Source of the DNA: UBA2377 sp964525935
Lineage (GTDB): Bacteria; Verrucomicrobiota; Verrucomicrobiia; Opitutales; Opitutaceae
Length of the DNA: 64,000 bases
Reading direction: 5' to 3'
NCBI GenBank assembly: GCA_964525935.1
Contig: CAZGJZ010000010.1
Coordinates: 83,619 to 147,618, forward strand
Below the pieces are notes generated by a model. That model had not been told where the DNA came from, did no database searches, and saw nothing but the letters and a program-made list of their open reading frames with translations. Of this stretch, positions 1 to 8,606 are shown piece by piece. The translations under genes and the position numbers were made by a program. Numbering within the stretch: the stretch's first letter is position 1; every line of letters begins with the position of its first letter.

Positions 1-1440
1 TCGAAATTCTGATCGAGGTATTGAAACGCCACCCCGATCGGTTGGAACAGTTGCAGAATCTGATTCAGCAAATCCTCGAAGGATCCCGAGGCGTTCGGGT
101 TTCCCGTATACTTGGTGAGATTCTGGTACGGCGTAAAGGTAACGTTCAGGTACGGCGAGACCCACGAGATGAGATAGTCATCCAGTAAATCCTCCGACAA
201 GAGCGTGACGGTTTCGTTGAATCGCGTCTCCGGGTCGAATCGAAACCATCGTTCTCCGTTAAGAACTTGGGCGACGAAACGATACTGTTCCTCCCCCCAC
301 ACCTCGTCGAGAAACGAGAGGCCGGGAAGTTGGTAATCGAACAACCCGTAAAACGCGCCTAAAGTGTTGGAGTAGGGCTGGATCGGTTCGGACGCGCACT
401 GAAGCGTGTAATTCCCGGGGCCGAGCGCGAGCCAAATCGCCTTGTCGATGTTTCGCTGGACGACGTTGTTGCATTGGAAGGTGCCGTAGACGTTCCGATC
501 GTATCGAACGCGGAAGGCGTCGACGCACACCAAGGTGGCGTTTTCCGGAGCGATGGGCGCGGCGTCCACGTCGAGCGCGACGACGTTCCACTCCTTCACG
601 CACTTTCGAACGGAGTCCAACTCGCGATAATTCGCACCCGTCTCGTTGAAGAATCCTGGGTCGATCTCGCTCACCCATTCCGCGCGGCACATCGGGTAGG
701 CGATGAGGTTGTCGAGCCCGGAATAGTACAGCGCATAGGTCGTGATGCACGCGGGGTTGTAGGGGAAGATGTCCCCGTTGGAATCGCACGCACACGAGAC
801 GCAGTTGTTGATGAGTTGCCACACCGTGACGTTGAAGGAGACGCGCTGAGCGGGAATTTGGATCTTGTCGAAACGAATGGAGGGGAGGTACGGTTTCGTT
901 TGGGACCCGCACGTCGAGATGTTCCCGGCGATGGCATCGCTGTAGACGTCTCGCATGTAGACGATCTCGTCGTTGAGAAGGCGGTAGGTGAGATTGAGAT
1001 GGGTGAAGATGGAGTGGGCGCGCCAAACCCATTTGGAGTCTCGCGAATCGTGGACCTTCTCGATGAAGGGGTGGAACAGCGCGTCGCGAGTGAAGGCGAC
1101 GAAATCTGTGGAACACGTCCCGTATGGAAACTTGGGTTTTTGGAAGGTTCCGTGGCCCGCGCACTCCACGCGCCTCCCGAGTTTCTTGGAATAGACCGAG
1201 TAGCCCGCACACGCCTCGCCGTCGAACACGCTCTGAACGGGTCCGTACGTCCCCCCCGCGTCAGTCGATAAAGAGTTGCACTCACATTTTCCGATGGAGT
1301 ATTCGAGCCATCCGCGTTTCGGCTCGGTGGTCTCGCCGCAAACGGCTTGGGAAATCACGCCCGTCTCCTCGTTCATCACGAGCGCCGAGACGTCCACCGC
1401 GCATCCTGTACCGGTGTGTTGCGGATCGCACAAACATGCA
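1..1440 (-). CDS. 3' exon of a spliced EGF-like surface glycoprotein (runs off the window)
   Basis: One minus-strand frame is open from 1440 to the window edge, about 480 codons, and starts with no ATG directly after an in-frame TGA. It reads as a secreted ectodomain: it opens with an EGF-like module (CLCDP near its start), then CECN and ECAGHGT modules, many further cysteines and several N-X-S/T sequons. The first base completes a codon begun by AG at 3357-3358. Joining to the exon that ends at 3357 gives YGCTN-S-ACLCDP without a frame break, so I read it as the downstream exon of the gene starting at 6616. Alternative: a 5'-truncated separate gene. The other long frames here are arginine- or serine-rich shadows. 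Likely virion or infected-cell surface protein (inference). Confidence 0.72.
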
Positions 1441-1446
1441 CTGTTC

Positions 1447-1460
1447 AATCACAAATTTTT
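1447..1460 (+). promoter_or_regulatory. Promoter motif of the first intron-nested gene
   Basis: AATCACAAATTTTT lies 11 nt before the ATG at 1471. It is the window-wide promoter-like motif. On the opposite strand the same bases form the end of the intron just before the acceptor at 1441. Confidence 0.6.
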
Positions 1461-1470
1461 TAAGGAAACG

Positions 1471-1842
1471 ATGCAGTTTGATCGTCAGTTGAGATCGATC
1501 CAAATGAACCGAGAGGTCGAACGAATCGCGGCGTCGTTTACTTTTAATTCGGAATCGAGAGTCCACATCACACATCTCAACAAAACCCTCGATTTGTTCA
1601 CGCTCGCACGATTTTTGGATGAAACCGTCGATTTTAAATCATTCGGGAGACCCTTTATCAGACATTTTCTCAAAATGGGTGATGAATATTCGCGCTTCGA
1701 TATACTCGTCCATTTCAGCGTCGAGGGCACGGTTGACGTCCATTTGAAATCGAATTGCACCGTGAAGGATATTACTCGCGCATTACGTCGCGTTTCTGAA
1801 ATCCTCGTTCATTCGGAATGCATTTCTCGCAACTCGCTATGA
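1471..1842 (+). CDS. Intron-nested small protein 1, TBP-lobe-like (123 aa)
   Basis: Start chosen at 1471 because AATCACAAATTTTT ends 10 nt upstream; the frame is open further 5' but that part belongs to the antisense exon. The protein has a beta strand plus helix (VHIT, LDLFTLARFLD), then an FxILVHFSVEGTVDVHL-type hairpin and a final amphipathic helix (TRALRRVSEIL). This order resembles one lobe of a TATA-binding-protein fold. That is a pattern judgement only; sequence identity is low. It is the first of four similarly sized genes lying antisense inside the glycoprotein intron. No transmembrane segment or signal peptide. Function unknown. Confidence 0.7.
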   Translation: MQFDRQLRSIQMNREVERIAASFTFNSESRVHITHLNKTLDLFTLARFLDETVDFKSFGRPFIRHFLKMGDEYSRFDILVHFSVEGTVDVHLKSNCTVKDITRALRRVSEILVHSECISRNSL

Positions 1843-1852
1843 AAACGTACCT

Positions 1853-1869
1853 AAAAATCACAATTTTTT
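1853..1869 (+). promoter_or_regulatory. Promoter motif of intron-nested gene 2
   Basis: AAAAATCACAATTTTTT sits 9 nt before the ATG at 1879. Its first bases overlap the AG|GTACGT junction at 1851/1850 on the opposite strand. Confidence 0.55.
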
Positions 1870-1878
1870 CGAGGGACA

Positions 1879-2295
1879 ATGTCGAAGCGTCAGTCTTTCT
1901 TTTATGGCCAATTCATCAAGGAACACGCGGAGACGAGCGAGGAGTACACTTCAAAGTGGGGACACAGTTGGGGACGAACGGTATACGATCGCACCGTCGC
2001 CACGGGCGTCCCCATCGATCTGGAGCGTCTCGTCGGCGTTCTAGCGAAGGATTACAACGCTGGATGGATTGCGTTGGAGTTGAAGGCCAACGGTGGGAAG
2101 TCGGTATCGTACGGAATCATCAACACGTGGACGCGCGCGATCTTCCATTCAAACGGTCGTGTGGTGTTTGAAGGGACCTCCGACGAGGATTACGAGGATG
2201 CCGTTAAATTCGTCATTCGCGTCCTCAACAAGAGTCGTGAAGCGGGGGAGATCGAAAAGTTGGCGAAGGAGGTTGGAGAGAAACTCACCTGTTGA
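1879..2295 (+). CDS. Intron-nested small protein 2, TBP-lobe-like (138 aa)
   Basis: ATG at 1879 follows the AAAAATCACAATTTTTT motif. The C-terminal half has DLERLVGVLAKDYN, then a beta hairpin TRAIFHSNGRVVFEGT and a helix EDAVKFVIRVLNKS. This is the strand-G-strand followed by helix layout of a TBP/TBP-like lobe (IFxSGxxVxxG is typical of that family). The protein is far shorter than a two-lobe TBP, so it would be a single lobe. Second of four genes in the glycoprotein intron; its stop lies just past an AACAG|GTGAGT junction on the other strand. DNA or protein binding is an inference; no function is assigned. Confidence 0.7.
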   Translation: MSKRQSFFYGQFIKEHAETSEEYTSKWGHSWGRTVYDRTVATGVPIDLERLVGVLAKDYNAGWIALELKANGGKSVSYGIINTWTRAIFHSNGRVVFEGTSDEDYEDAVKFVIRVLNKSREAGEIEKLAKEVGEKLTC

Positions 2296-2312
2296 TTGAT
2301 TCGTTCAAAGAT

Positions 2313-2325
2313 AATCACAATTTTT
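2313..2325 (+). promoter_or_regulatory. Promoter motif of intron-nested gene 3
   Basis: AATCACAATTTTT lies 7 nt before the ATG at 2333 and 23 nt after the AACAG|GTGAGT junction on the minus strand. Confidence 0.55.
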
Positions 2326-2332
2326 GAGAGGA

Positions 2333-2851
2333 ATGAGCGCCGCCGACGAGTCGATTTCCGAAATCACGAAAGGCATGGAAGCGTTGGGAGCGTCCAAAAC
2401 GCAGGACGAGACCGTTGCGGAGACCGTGGAGGAGGAGGAGGAGTCCCGAAAGTGGAATGCACCGGAAGTTCAGCGTCAGTTCACTTCCGACCTGTTCAGG
2501 AGCCCGATCGTGATCCAAACGTCTCTGTATCCGAGAATGGAGGTTGCCAAAATCGACGCATACGTTCAAAAAAAGAACGGAGACGCCGATTTCGCACGCG
2601 TCGTCGACTCGGATCATGGGCGTTACAACGTCAAATACACGTTTGACATCTTTGAGGACGCGAGCGTTCACTTTCACGAATGGTGCCGTTTACGCGACGA
2701 CTCCGTGGTCGAAATCGAAATTCGCGGCGAGGCAGTCCATTGCCAATTGAGTCGTCTGTACGGCCTCATCGTGCGAATCGTGATGGAGTCGGGGTGCATG
2801 GGCCAAACGCTTCCCTACGACGCGGGCCTCGATTTATCCAAAAAAACGTAG
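2333..2851 (+). CDS. Intron-nested small protein 3 (172 aa)
   Basis: The first ATG after the motif at 2313-2325 is 2333. The N-terminal 45 residues are acidic and probably disordered (VEEEEES). The rest is a compact alpha/beta domain with IDAYVQKK, VKYTFDIFEDASVHF and a C-terminal pattern VVEIEIRGEAVHC followed by a helix (RLYGLIVRIVMESG) that parallels the ends of genes 2 and 4. Weaker TBP-lobe resemblance than gene 2. It ends two bases before GCTCACCTGTT, the reverse complement of an AACAG|GTGAGC junction. No known family recognised. Confidence 0.68.
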   Translation: MSAADESISEITKGMEALGASKTQDETVAETVEEEEESRKWNAPEVQRQFTSDLFRSPIVIQTSLYPRMEVAKIDAYVQKKNGDADFARVVDSDHGRYNVKYTFDIFEDASVHFHEWCRLRDDSVVEIEIRGEAVHCQLSRLYGLIVRIVMESGCMGQTLPYDAGLDLSKKT

Positions 2852-2873
2852 CTCACCTGTTGAGAAACCCCAC

Positions 2874-2885
2874 AATCACAATTTT
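2874..2885 (+). promoter_or_regulatory. Promoter motif of intron-nested gene 4
   Basis: AATCACAATTTT lies 8 nt before the ATG at 2894, between the recursive-splice-like junction at 2857/2856 and the gene. Confidence 0.55.
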
Positions 2886-2893
2886 AAAAGAGA

Positions 2894-3304
2894 ATGAGCG
2901 ACGCCGTCAGTTCCAACACCAAAAAGCGAGTCGCCACCGAGGTCACCGAAAATGCCGAAAATATCTCCAAGAAGTATCGCAAAACAGTCAAGAACGCGTG
3001 GAATCGCGCCAGTTTGACGATGGAATTCTCGCTGGACGTTTCCATCAACATGGTCAAGTTGGTTGAATTCGTCAAGGCCCAAGAACTTGAAACCGCGGAC
3101 AACATCTGCATGTCTAACGGATACGTTTGGTACGACCCGGGGCTCGACGGAGATGTGCGAATTCGATTCTATCCAAACGGAATTGTCAAAATCGTTACCG
3201 ATCAGGCAACGGTGATGAGTGGATGGCTGGATGATGCCAGGAGCCACATCGTCGACCTCTTGGCAGATTCCGGGTGCCTCGGTGATGCGCCCAACCCCGC
3301 GTAA
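2894..3304 (+). CDS. Intron-nested small protein 4, TBP-lobe-like (136 aa)
   Basis: ATG at 2894 directly follows the promoter motif. After a basic N-terminal 40 residues (KKR, KKYRK) comes SLDVSINMVKLVEFVKAQ, then the hairpin DVRIRFYPNGIVKIV and a closing helix (DDARSHIVDLLADSGC). The same FxxxGxVxI hairpin plus helix recurs in genes 1 and 2, so the four are likely paralogues arranged in tandem. The gene lies inside the intron, antisense to the glycoprotein, and stops 46 nt before the donor at 3356. Function unknown. Confidence 0.7.
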   Translation: MSDAVSSNTKKRVATEVTENAENISKKYRKTVKNAWNRASLTMEFSLDVSINMVKLVEFVKAQELETADNICMSNGYVWYDPGLDGDVRIRFYPNGIVKIVTDQATVMSGWLDDARSHIVDLLADSGCLGDAPNPA

Positions 3305-3356
3305 ACTTGTCGTCGATCGGCGTTCCAACACCCAATAATCAAAACACATAACTCAC

Positions 3357-6300
3357 CTGTTTGTGCACCCGTACGGCGCGTACTCGATCGGCTGAAGTTC
3401 CCTCTGTTTCAGGTATCCGCGATTCAGCGAGGTCGCAAAGTACCTCCCCGCCGTCGGGTTCGTATCGTTTCCGCACGCCTCGAACCAATCCGAAAACGCC
3501 TCCACTCTACAATTCTGCGTCGTTTGCAGCGTGTTCACCACCACGAACTGCGAAAACACGTCTTGCGAGTGATCCGTCTCGTTCACGCTCGGACAGAACC
3601 AATAATCGAACCGGTTCTGGTACTGGTATTGCGAGCACTCCAGAAACGTCCCGAAGTTCAGCGACGTCTGGAGTCGCACGCGCGTCGGCACGCACGCGTC
3701 CGACGTATTCGTCACGTCCCCCGCGAACTGCGTCGTCTTCCTCTGAAACCGCACGATCTTCACCACCGTCGGGTTATGCAGATCCACCGTAATCGTCTGC
3801 GCCACGCGCAAATCGTTCGGTTTGTTATACGCCACGTCCACCGCCGCCGTGCACGTACACGCCTCCCCCGTCGCTCCGTTATCGCACACGCATCCCGACG
3901 AGAACGGGTCGCACGCCTCCAAATATCCTTTCGGGTCTCGAACCTTTTTCCTCGGCGTCAGTTTCGGTTTTTTATTTCTTCTCATGGGGGGCGGCGCCCC
4001 CCAAACCCCCGCGAACGCGACGGCTCCGCCGTCGTGGTGAGGAGAACAAAATGATGATAAACTCTCCTTCGACGGCGAAGCCGTCGCGTTCGCGGGGGTT
4101 TGGGGGGCGCCGCCCCCCATATATCTCAAAACAAAACTTACGGTCTCGCCGAAGGGACAACAGGTTCCGCGGTTGTTACAAAATCTCTGTACGATGTTTT
4201 CGCCTTGGAAGAGTTTGGGGAGACGACACGATTTGGCGGCGCCGTCGTAGGCGGGCTCGAGTGTGACGCCGTCGTCGGTGCGAACGCGGGAGATGGAGAC
4301 GCACTCGCCGGTATTGGTGAGATCGTCGACGATTCCGACGCCGTTCAGGCCGCAACAGGGCTTGAAATCCTGGACGGGATCGAAGTAGGTTCGGTTGTTG
4401 ATGGTGAAGGACTCGTTTCCGGGCTTGAAGCAAGCGGGGAAGGCACAGGGGAAGGATTGGGCGTAGAGTTGGGGGGAGGGGAGGATGGAGGAGAAGGGGG
4501 CGTATGGGAGGTTGCATTGACACGCGCGGGGATCGCCGTTCTCGCACCGCCCGCGTTGGTTGGCGTAACACTTGTCGAAGAAGATGGATTGGGGATCCTG
4601 GGCGCCGGAGGGGTAGGGACAGGTGGGGATTTCACACGTCTCGGTGCTCCATCCGTTGTAGCATTGACACTCCATCATTTTCCCGTCGTGGGGATGGCCG
4701 GGCTGACCGTCGCGGAGAATCTGGACGGTATAGGGCGATTGGTCGATCCAGCGGTCGATGACCTCGTATTCGGTCTCGAGGTAGGAACATAGGGGATAGG
4801 CGGGCGTCGCACACGGCCCGGAGTAGGAGAAGCCGACGTCGTCGGTGGGGGTATCGCGGGAATTGAGACGGATGTCGACGAACGTACACGGGGCGTCGAA
4901 TACCTCGAAGCGATAGGGCGAGTTCTCTTGGCGTTTCCAATAGACGAATCGGTTTTGGAGCCAAACGCGCGTGTCGTAGTCGACGTAGGCGACGGGGGAG
5001 ACGATGATGGTGCGCCCGAGCTGGTCTTGGAAGTTGAGACGCGCACACGTGGCGGCGGCCTCGGAGACGGGGCGCCGCGCGTAGTTCTGGGTGGTGGTGT
5101 CCCATTTGTAGTAACACGCACCGTTGAAGAAGATGTATTCGGAGGAAACGCATCGCTTGACGTTGACAGGAATCGTGACGACGTCGCGCGTTCGAGTGGC
5201 GACGTAGCCCCCCAGCATGAAGGCTTGGCGGTAGCGTTCATTCACGACGTCGTCCTCGAGGATGAGGGAGGGGATGAGGAAGGGCGCGAAACAGGATTGT
5301 TGGTCGGGGACGTATCGATAATAGATGGCGCCGTCGTCGCCGGTGATGCCGAACCCACGAAAGGTTTCGGAGGGGGGATAAAATTGCTCACAATCTTGGA
5401 CGTACGGTTCGTATTGGGGATTGGGCGGGATGAAGATGGGTTGGGGAGGGATATCGCGCGTCTTGAAAATGCAATCGCCGCCGCACGGGGTGGATTCGGG
5501 ACAGTAGGGGAAAATCAGCTCCAAATTGAGATCGTAGGCCCCGATGTGATGATTGCATCGTCGAGAACGGTAAAAGTTCTGGGGGATGGTGTTGAGAGAG
5601 TAGGTGATGGAGTCGATCCGAGTGGGCTCGAGGATTCGGGGAGGGTAGGGAGCGTTCACGACGGAAAAGGTGACGACGCAGTTGGTGGCGTTGGTCTCGG
5701 GATCGACGAAGACGATTGGGGAATTGAGGGGGATGCGAGGGGAGGGAAAGGTGGAATTGGAAACGTAGTCCCACACGAAGAAGGAATCGGAGATGCCGGT
5801 TCCGATCGCCTCGGCGAGAATTATGGACCAGACGGTATCTTCGCGAAAAACGAGGATGCGAGATTGGAATTGGAGTCCGTCGTCGCGCGCGAAGATGTAG
5901 GTGGCATTCACGATTTTCCCGCTGTAAGCGTCCCGTCCAGAATTCTCGTACGTTCCGTTAAAGAGGGAACACGTCGAGTCGTTGGTGGTCGCGCGAAGTT
6001 TCGGCATGATCATGTCGACCATGACGTTGGTGGGAATGGAGGCGTACGGCCCGGTGCCGGAATGAACGGAGACGCCGCGAGCGTATAGCATGTCCTCGTT
6101 GGAGATGTTTGAGATTCGTTTGGAATCGTCGAAGAGGAAGTGGGGTGGACCGAGACAGCTTCGGTAATCTCCGCCCCCGAGAAGACACTCCGTCGAGTCC
6201 TGTTGCGCCCACCACAACGATTCGAGCAGAATCTTGTTGTTTTGCGCCTTTATCGAGTTGGTCGGGCAATTCGCGCTGATGTAAACCCTCCCGTTGTATT

Positions 6301-6616
6301 GGTAACACCCGATGGGCCCGACGAGAAGGGTTTGGAAGTTGATGCGACGCGCGGTCAGGGAGTTGGAAACGGAGGCTTCGTTCAGCTCGAGGAGGTAGAC
6401 GGTGGAATCGCCGCTCTTGGTGAGAACGTGGGCGGAATGGGTGGCGGAGACGTTGGAGCCGTCGCGAAACACGTATCGATTCGTGGCGGAACCGTATCGT
6501 CGATTGAGAATGACGACGCGTTGAGACGAGGCGGAAATCACCCACCACGCATGTACGAGAAGAATTGAAACGAGCGCGAGGGGTGAAAGGAGTGCCAACC
6601 CTCCTCGAGATCGCAT
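3357..6616 (-). CDS. 5' exons of a large virus surface glycoprotein (lectin-like and EGF-like modules)
   Basis: The ATG at 6616 is chosen because it starts a clear signal peptide (RSRGG, then about 18 hydrophobic residues to VISASS); the in-frame extension upstream starts with GTG. Up to 4142 it encodes 825 residues of secreted-type sequence with many N-X-S/T sequons. Around residues 490-605 there is a C-type-lectin-like domain (GACYYKW ... CARLN ... VWLQNRFVYW ... YPLC). EGF-like cysteine modules follow (CQCYNGW, CQCNLPY, CNNRGTCCPFGE, CVCDNGATGEACTC). A 198-nt likely intron (3944-4141) is also readable as coding. The frame ends at 3357 at a splice donor and appears to continue at 1440. Total product over 1,500 residues; role in host attachment is inferred from the modules. 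Confidence 0.75.
3944..4141 (-). other. 198-nt introner-like intron built on an inverted repeat
   Basis: On the minus strand ...GGCGAGACC is followed by GTAAGTTTTG (donor at 4141), and a phase-0 acceptor ...AAAAAG lies at 3946-3944 before GTT. Splicing joins CPFGET to VRDPKGYLEAC. The removed part would encode low-complexity sequence unlike the rest of the ectodomain. CGAGACC occurs at both flanks (4142-4148 and 3934-3940), like a 7-bp target-site duplication. The length is a multiple of three without stops, so retention would only insert 66 residues; an in-frame coding insertion is therefore the alternative. Confidence 0.5.
3984..4120. repeat. Near-perfect inverted repeat (51-bp arms) inside the small intron
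   Basis: The arms at 3984-4034 and 4070-4120 are reverse complements with a single mismatch, separated by a 35-nt spacer. The arm begins ATGGGGGGCGGCG and includes CCCCCGCGAACGCG. It would fold into a very stable hairpin or act as terminal inverted repeats of a small mobile element. I saw no second copy in the window. Confidence 0.9.
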
Positions 6617-6733
6617 TTCTCTTCGTTTGTATTTTGAGGGGTGGAAGACGATATCGAGTTTGGCGTGCGGTATTGTGTTGGTTGTGAAGGAAGATTGATT
6701 ATTTACTCGCACGATTTCTTATACGATCGTTAC

Positions 6734-7582
6734 TCATTCCAAGCGTTCGACGTCGGCCCATTCCGTAAAGGATTGGTCGACGGTTCGTTTCAGAGAGGGC
6801 CCGTGTTCCTCGATGACGTTTCGGAGCGCGGACATCGTCTCGTCGTCTTCAAAAACCGCGGGATCTAATCCCTCACCCAACAAGTCCATCCACGCATCGA
6901 CGTCGGTGGGATCGAAGGCGGTCGCACTCGTCGTCGTCGTCGTCTCGGTCTTTACGGGTTCTTCTTCCACCTCCTCCTCTTCCTCCTCGACTTCTTCCGC
7001 GAGTGGTGAGGAGGCAGAGGAAGAGGTGGACGAGGAAGTAGAGGAGGAGGTTGTGGAGGATGTGGAGGAGGAAGAGGAGGGAGATGAGGCGGTTTCGTTC
7101 GCATCGTCGCGATCGGCGAGGCGTTGGTGCCGCACGCACTTCGTCAATCCCATCTTTGCCCTTTTCAATGGGACCTTCATTTTACACCCGTCTCTCCAAT
7201 CGCACGTGAGACGGTTCTCCGTGTGTTTGCAACACCGCCGTTGGGGGGCCTTCACGGAGGAAATCGCCAGGTTGGAACACCCCCCCGGCCAATCGCACCG
7301 TCTCCCTCCGCCGTGGCGCGCACATCGTTGCGTCTTCTCGTTCGCTTTGGAGACTGATGCATTTCGACATCCCGGCGCGTCGCATCGCCTTCCCCCACCG
7401 TGCGTCAAACACAGTTTGGCGCCGTTCGGACCTCTCGACACCGCGGAGACGCGAGAACACCCCTTTTCAGAACAAAAGTACTTGTAAGCGTACTGATGGC
7501 CCTTTCGTATGAGTTCATCGCGTAGCGGAAAGCGTAGTCCACCGCGCGTCACCTCGAACGTCGACGATGGTCTTAGCGCCAT
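6734..7582 (-). CDS. Zinc-binding protein with repeated C-x-x-HGGGRRC modules (282 aa)
   Basis: Residues 35-150 hold four successive modules of the type C-x(4)-C ... C-x-x-HGGGRRC-x(3)-GC. This is the pattern of the short zinc-binding repeats found in WRKY19-like plant and algal proteins. A tail follows with serine runs and a highly acidic stretch (EEVEEEEEEVEEE), then a C-terminal segment rich in D/E and hydrophobics resembling an acidic activation region. The ATG at 7582 lies directly beside two overlapping copies of the promoter motif (7583-7610). Nuclear DNA- or protein-binding regulator is the likely role, inferred from the modules only. Confidence 0.75.
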   Translation of the reverse strand: MALRPSSTFEVTRGGLRFPLRDELIRKGHQYAYKYFCSEKGCSRVSAVSRGPNGAKLCLTHGGGRRCDAPGCRNASVSKANEKTQRCARHGGGRRCDWPGGCSNLAISSVKAPQRRCCKHTENRLTCDWRDGCKMKVPLKRAKMGLTKCVRHQRLADRDDANETASSPSSSSSTSSTTSSSTSSSTSSSASSPLAEEVEEEEEEVEEEPVKTETTTTTSATAFDPTDVDAWMDLLGEGLDPAVFEDDETMSALRNVIEEHGPSLKRTVDQSFTEWADVERLE

Positions 7583-7610
7583 GATTTTTGTGATTTTTGT
7601 GATTTATTTA
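7583..7610 (-). promoter_or_regulatory. Double promoter motif upstream of the zinc-finger gene
   Basis: Read on the minus strand this is AAATCACAAAAATCACAAAAATC, two tandem copies of the AATCACAAA core, ending at the start codon at 7582. Confidence 0.6.
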
Positions 7611-7631
7611 TTTATTCATCTGTCTATCCTC

Positions 7632-8606
7632 TCAAATCGCCAACATTCGTAGCATCTCCCCCGGAATCTGCACATCCATCACATCCACCGGGTCGCAACT
7701 CTTCTTCTTCATCTTATCGACGGGACCGCCGTTCGAAATGATGCTGAACGTGATGAAGTCAGGGTGGGTGTACACCCCTTCTTCGACATTTGAACGGTGC
7801 GAATAGAGATTCGTAAGTTCCTTGGACCCCGGCACGATACCGAAGATCGTTACGAGGCCCTTGCGGGGAACGCACTCCACCTTGAAACACGGATCCGTTT
7901 CGTTCTTCGCCGTGAAAAGGTAATCGATCTCATCGTTGCCGTTCAACGATCGACTCACCACGACGTGCGTTTCGCGCAACACGAGTGTGGGGTGCTTTCT
8001 AAAGGAGAGATGAATGTCAAACGTCGTGTCCGAGTGGGGGGTTGACGTGCACATCGATAATTGGTCGAGAAGCGCGCGAGTCTTCAACACGATCGGATCG
8101 GGCGGGGATCGACGTTTCAAAACGGGCGGGGATGATTTTTCCTCGACGGGGATTACGAGAACGGCGTTTCCCTCGTCGAGGATACGCGGCGCGGGGACTG
8201 GAATCAAGTGTTTGGGTTGTCGACGCAAAGACGGACGGCGTCTTACCGTATCGAGTTTGGCGGGCGACACGGAAGGGAGCAGCGGTCTCGCGCGACTCGA
8301 TTCGATTTCCTGCAATCTCGCGACGGCGGATCTCAAGAGCTTCTTTTTCGAACGTTCTTTCAACACGGCCAGGGCGAATTCCTTCAACGGGTCCTCCACC
8401 TTGGTTCCCTCGTAAAACTCGCCCCTCACGATTTCATCGAGGGCGGGGTCCAGCAAGCGATCGAAGTGATCGCCCAAACTTTTTTTGATATCTTTTAGGA
8501 GGGGGTCGCTTTTCACCTTCGCCAACGTCAGGTCCTTCTCAATCACGAGGATTCTGAAATCGTCCGTCGTCACACACGGACGTCCGTTAATTTCGGCGCG
8601 CCACAT
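7632..8606 (-). CDS. Unknown protein (324 aa)
   Basis: ATG at 8606 is preceded on the minus strand by AATCACAAAATAAAATC, the promoter motif, about 25 nt upstream. The N-terminal third is helical and charged (KSDPLLKDIKKSLGDHFDRLLD), followed by a proline- and arginine-rich linker (residues about 110-150), then a predicted beta-rich domain (FDIHLSFRKHPTLVLRETHVVV, FKVECVPRKGLVTIFGIVP). No signal peptide or membrane segment. I do not recognise the family. Confidence 0.7.
   Translation of the reverse strand: MWRAEINGRPCVTTDDFRILVIEKDLTLAKVKSDPLLKDIKKSLGDHFDRLLDPALDEIVRGEFYEGTKVEDPLKEFALAVLKERSKKKLLRSAVARLQEIESSRARPLLPSVSPAKLDTVRRRPSLRRQPKHLIPVPAPRILDEGNAVLVIPVEEKSSPPVLKRRSPPDPIVLKTRALLDQLSMCTSTPHSDTTFDIHLSFRKHPTLVLRETHVVVSRSLNGNDEIDYLFTAKNETDPCFKVECVPRKGLVTIFGIVPGSKELTNLYSHRSNVEEGVYTHPDFITFSIISNGGPVDKMKKKSCDPVDVMDVQIPGEMLRMLAI

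Larger units (their letters stand above)
1441..3356 (-). other. 1.9 kb gene-bearing intron (or four tandem intron units)
   Basis: On the minus strand the upstream exon ends ...AAACAG followed by GTGAGT (3356-3351), a consensus donor, and the downstream exon follows ...TTGAACAG (acceptor AG at 1442-1441). Splicing preserves phase and the cysteine-rich sequence; without it translation stops within one codon. Three internal AG|GT junctions lie at 2857/2856 (AACAG|GTGAGC), 2289/2288 (AACAG|GTGAGT) and 1851/1850 (TTTAG|GTACGT). They divide the intron into units of about 500, 568, 438 and 410 nt. Each unit contains one plus-strand gene. AACAG recurs at the exon end and at three of the four acceptors, like a target-site duplication. 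RNA support is not available from sequence alone. Confidence 0.62.

Noticed and set aside
474..1285. Long open frames with ATG on both strands over the first 1.3 kb
   Set aside because: They are Arg-, Ser- or Val-biased shadows of the ATG-less glycoprotein exon, which has signal-type Cys and sequon patterns.
4928..6088. 386-codon plus-strand frame
   Set aside because: Gly/Asp/Val-rich composition is typical of an antisense frame of a GC-rich gene; it lies wholly within the glycoprotein exon.
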